Shown here one piece after another: positions 61,162 to 64,000 of a stretch of DNA of 64,000 nucleotides; position 1 is the first letter of the stretch, and each line of letters begins with the position of its first letter. A program made the position numbers and the translations under genes. Below the pieces are notes generated by a model. It had not been told where the DNA came from and did no database searches. It worked only from the letters and a program-made list of their open reading frames with translations. Origin of the DNA: Saccharibacillus brassicae (GTDB lineage Bacteria; Bacillota; Bacilli; Paenibacillales; Paenibacillaceae); the NCBI RefSeq assembly GCF_006542275.1, contig NZ_CP041217.1:5024501-5088500 (forward strand), read 5' to 3'.

Positions 61162-62972
61162 AGCGCCGCGGCTTTGCGCTGCCGGCGCTGAACGATCTGC
61201 CGCTCAAACGGAAGTTTCTGCTGATCTACCTGCTCTGCGTGCTGCTGCCGATCATGTCGATCAACCTGTTCTTCTATGAACGGACTTCGGCGGACATCGA
61301 GCTGCGCGAGCAGGAGAACCTGCGGCGTTCCGTCGAACGCGCCGGCGGCGAGCTGCTCGGCATGATCGATGAGAGCGTGGCGCTCAGCCGCTCGATCGCG
61401 TCCGACGATTCGCTGTACGAAGCGCTGGACCGGACGTATGCGTCCCCGGCCGATTATTACGCCGTCTACGACGATTTTTTGCGCGACAAATTGACCCGCT
61501 ACATGTCCGCCAACATCGCGGACGTGCGCGTCTATACGGCCAACGACAGTATTCAGACCGGATCGAACTACCGGGTCGTGCCCGGCGAAGGCGAAGTGCC
61601 GGAATGGATCGCGGCGCTGGGCGCTTCTTCGTCCGCGATTGCCGCAGCCGCTTATCTCGACGACGACTTTTACAAGCCGGGCCGCCGGATCAGTATCGCC
61701 GGACGGATGGACCTCTACCCGTCCTACTCGGGCTATGCCAAATATTCGCGTGTCGACCTCGATTTGGGCCGCATCTCGTCGATCTTGAACCGGGAAAGCG
61801 GCAGCGTGCGGTTCAGGCTGGTCGACGACCGGGGCCGCGTCGTGGCCGACGGGCTGGGCGGACGCGACGGAGAAGGTGCCTTCTACGCCAATCCGGAACT
61901 GACGCCGGAGCAGCTGTCCTCGGGCTTCGCCCTCGAACGCCCGCTCGGCAGCCTGAACTACGTGCGGGGCTGGAAGCTTGTAGGCATCGCGGACACCCGC
62001 TACATCGACGGCCTGATGAACGAATCGCTGCGCTCCATTTTGGGACTCGGCATCGTAAGCACGATCGTGCCTTCGCTGCTGATCTTTTTCGTGTTCCGTT
62101 CGTACCATGCGCGGATCAAGCGGCTGTCGCGGCATATGGAGCAGGTGCGCAGCGAACGGTTCGACCTGATCGATATTCCGGAAGGCCGGGACGAGATCGG
62201 CGGACTTATTCGGGCTTTCAATCTGATGACCGGCCGGATCCGCTCGCTGATCAACGACGTGTACAAGCTGGAGATCCGCCAGAAAAATCTGGAGCTGGAC
62301 CGCGTCCGCACGGAGCTTGCGATGCTGCAGAGCCAGGTGAACCCGCATTTTCTGTTCAATACGCTGAACGCCGTGCTCGTCGTCTGCACCCGCAACGGCT
62401 ACAAGGAAGTGACCGTCATCGTCAAAAATCTGTCGCTGCTCATGCGCCAGCTGCTCAGCCGTCCCGACGATCTGGTGCCGCTGGAAGAAGAACTGCAATT
62501 TATCCGCATGTATCTGGAAATCGAGAAGTTCCGGTTCGGCGACCGGTTCGATTACGCGTTCGAAGTCGAGCCGTGGACCGCCGGGCTGCGCATTCCGCGC
62601 ATGAGCCTCCAGCCGCTCGTCGAGAACGCGTGCAAGCACGGCCTGCAGGGCTGGAAGTCGGGACGCCTGATCACCATCTCGGCGCGGGCGACAGGCGAAG
62701 GGCTGGGCGTGTTCGTTCGCGACAACGGGGTCGGCATGAGCGAACGCAAGCTTGGAGAAGTGAACGATCTGATGCGCGCGGAAAGTTCTGCCGACGGCGC
62801 GAACGTCGGGCTGCGCAACGTGCACCGGCGCCTGGAACTGTTTTACCGGCGGGATGTCAGGCTTGTGCTGCGCAGCCGGATCGAAGAAGGCACGGAAGCG
62901 GGCTTCGTCATTCCGTCGTTCTGGCTGACGCGCGGCGAAGACGAGACGTATCCGTGGAACAAGGAGGCCTGA
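61158..62972 (+). CDS. YesM-type sensor histidine kinase
   Basis: A 604-residue kinase of the LytS/YesM class. Order: membrane segment (~18-38), Cache-like extracytoplasmic sensor (~40-290), second segment (~295-315), HAMP (~318-370), His_kinase domain with H397 (LQSQVNPHFLFNTLN), and an ATPase domain (SLQPLVENACKHG; VRDNGVGMS). The GTG start overlaps the upstream regulator gene by 4 nt. A second YesN-type regulator gene begins 3 nt after its stop, so one kinase lies between two regulators. Confidence 0.92.
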   Translation: MKRRGFALPALNDLPLKRKFLLIYLLCVLLPIMSINLFFYERTSADIELREQENLRRSVERAGGELLGMIDESVALSRSIASDDSLYEALDRTYASPADYYAVYDDFLRDKLTRYMSANIADVRVYTANDSIQTGSNYRVVPGEGEVPEWIAALGASSSAIAAAAYLDDDFYKPGRRISIAGRMDLYPSYSGYAKYSRVDLDLGRISSILNRESGSVRFRLVDDRGRVVADGLGGRDGEGAFYANPELTPEQLSSGFALERPLGSLNYVRGWKLVGIADTRYIDGLMNESLRSILGLGIVSTIVPSLLIFFVFRSYHARIKRLSRHMEQVRSERFDLIDIPEGRDEIGGLIRAFNLMTGRIRSLINDVYKLEIRQKNLELDRVRTELAMLQSQVNPHFLFNTLNAVLVVCTRNGYKEVTVIVKNLSLLMRQLLSRPDDLVPLEEELQFIRMYLEIEKFRFGDRFDYAFEVEPWTAGLRIPRMSLQPLVENACKHGLQGWKSGRLITISARATGEGLGVFVRDNGVGMSERKLGEVNDLMRAESSADGANVGLRNVHRRLELFYRRDVRLVLRSRIEEGTEAGFVIPSFWLTRGEDETYPWNKEA

Positions 62973-62974
62973 AC

Positions 62975-64000
62975 ATGGACACGAAATACGAGGTATTGTT
63001 GGTCGACGACGAACCGTTGGCGATCGAAGGGCTCAAGCTGCTGGTCGATTGGGACAAATACGGATTTCGGATCGGCGGGACGTGCGAGAACGGCGAAGAA
63101 GCGATCCGCCGTATTCGCGCCGACGCGCCTGACCTCGTCGTGACCGATATCCGCATGCCGGTCATGGACGGGCTGCGCCTGATCGAAGAGACGCGCGAAG
63201 GCGGCGACCGCTCGACGCTGTTCGTCATCACGAGCGGGTACGACGATTTCGATTATGCGCTTCGCGCGATGCGGCTCGGCGTATCGAATTATTTGACCAA
63301 GCCGCTGATGGACGACGAGACGGACGAGATGCTGCGGCGCGTACGCGCGCAGCTCGAAGAACGCACGCGCCGCTCCGCGCAGGCGCTGCGGGCGGATATC
63401 GGCCTTGAGCGCCGGGCGCTGTCGCTTGCGCTGTTCGGCGGGGACGAAGAAGAACAGACCCCGGATCTTTGCGGCGCGCTGGAGCGGCTGTCGAGCCGGG
63501 CAGGCGAATGGGTCTATCTGCGGCTGACGACCAACGCGCAGTGGATGCCGGCTGTCCGGGAAGCGCTCGCGCCGCTGCAGGCCGGACCGGACGGCTGCCG
63601 CCTGATCGACGAAGGCCGATTTGCGGTCGGCATCGTGCTGGGCCTGCCGGATGAGGCGGCGGCGCTCGGAGCGGGCGAAGCCGCCCGGGCTTTCGGTCAG
63701 GCGCTGCTGGACCGGCTGCCGCCCGAGTCGGCGGGGCAGGTGCGCCTGGCCGCGGGCCGCTCCGTGGAGAGGCCGGAGGAGCTGGGCGCGTCGCTCAGAA
63801 GCGCCGAAGAAGCCGCGGCTTTCCTCTTCTTCGGCGGATCGGATCTCGTGCTCTATGCGGATATCGCCGCCAAGCGGCTGTCGTTCGACGCCTCCGTGCT
63901 CGAACAGGCCGACCGGATCGCCGCGCTGACGGAAGGCGGGAGCCGGGAAGAGATCGTCCGGCTGCTGGGCGAAGCATTCGCCGGTTTCCGGGCGCGGCTG
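62975..64000 (+). CDS. YesN-type response regulator, 5' part (cut by window end)
   Basis: The first 342 residues of a second receiver-type regulator, with phosphoacceptor D58 (VVTDIRMPVMDG) and KPL lysine. An Ala/Leu-rich middle region follows, as in the 59647 gene; the DNA-binding part lies beyond the window. AAGGAGG lies 7 nt before the ATG, and the gene follows the kinase by 2 nt, so all three genes form one operon. Confidence 0.9.
   Translation, partial: MDTKYEVLLVDDEPLAIEGLKLLVDWDKYGFRIGGTCENGEEAIRRIRADAPDLVVTDIRMPVMDGLRLIEETREGGDRSTLFVITSGYDDFDYALRAMRLGVSNYLTKPLMDDETDEMLRRVRAQLEERTRRSAQALRADIGLERRALSLALFGGDEEEQTPDLCGALERLSSRAGEWVYLRLTTNAQWMPAVREALAPLQAGPDGCRLIDEGRFAVGIVLGLPDEAAALGAGEAARAFGQALLDRLPPESAGQVRLAAGRSVERPEELGASLRSAEEAAAFLFFGGSDLVLYADIAAKRLSFDASVLEQADRIAALTEGGSREEIVRLLGEAFAGFRARL

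Overview
The window looks like a chromosome segment from a Gram-positive, endospore-former-type bacterium of the Paenibacillaceae with high GC (Saccharibacillus-like composition; the genus is inferred, not shown). Supporting signs are strong AGGAGG-type ribosome sites, SLH cell-surface domains, a DUF4362 lipoprotein, BlaI/BlaR1-type regulation, YesN/YesM-type two-component pairs and a TreR/TreA/TreP trehalose cluster with a sigma-A promoter. I saw no rRNA, tRNA, CRISPR array, transposase or phage gene.

Layout. 1-5.4 kb: 3' end of an acyl-CoA synthetase, a two-domain DUF2294/MpsC-like protein, an EamA exporter, a GNAT, DUF3219-like and DinB-like proteins, and a LysR regulator. 5.4-8.3 kb: two paralogous MetE-type methionine synthases behind that LysR gene. 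8.3-12 kb: an intergenic repeat element, two uncharacterised small proteins and a DUF4362 lipoprotein. 11-14 kb: an AraC regulator divergent from a GH2 glycosidase. 14-15.7 kb: a membrane diguanylate cyclase. 16-19.7 kb: cysJ-cysI sulfite reductase. 20-21.6 kb: a quinone-oxidoreductase-like protein and a TetR regulator. 21.9-26.8 kb: the trehalose cluster with two TreR-type operators. 26.8-29.9 kb: a BlaI/BlaR1-like pair with its own operators. 30-34.1 kb: a visibly AT-richer, probably acquired gene for a 1315-residue SLH-anchored metallophosphoesterase. 34.2-38.3 kb: an amidohydrolase overlapping a giant GNAT-fusion protein. 38.4-46 kb: HtrA protease, CBS protein, an EAL / CBS-GGDEF gene pair and an OmpR-type two-component system. 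46-46.9 kb: a gene-free stretch packed with repeat elements. 46.9-49.7 kb: LysR, dapA-like and phosphoesterase genes. 49.8-50.1 kb: a nested palindromic element. 50-55.9 kb: acyltransferase, GNAT-HxlR pair, PRISE-like reductase, EamA exporter divergent from a LysR. 56-64 kb: GH35 beta-galactosidase followed by an AraC regulator and a sensor kinase flanked by two YesN-type response regulators; the last gene is cut by the window end.

The most unusual content is non-coding. A ~184-bp element at 8342-8525 has a homologous copy in reverse orientation at 46024-46206. Each has four short motifs, two direct and two inverted, with about 50 bp between the members of each pair. A second family with the same geometry but a different core lies at 46541-46712. 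A ~261-bp nested inverted-repeat element at 49808-50068 ends in identical terminator-like hairpins. A family of 13-bp tandem repeats (core TGCTTTCGAT) lies just upstream of three unrelated genes, always in the sense direction. Among proteins, the 1064-residue GNAT fusion with its overlapping amidohydrolase, and the BlaR1-like protease with a non-penicillin-binding C-terminal domain, are the best candidates for undescribed functions.

The sugar genes (GH2, trehalose, GH35 with AraC/YesMN), the c-di-GMP enzymes and the sulfur genes (sulfite reductase, methionine synthases) fit a soil or plant-associated saccharolytic lifestyle. This is inference.
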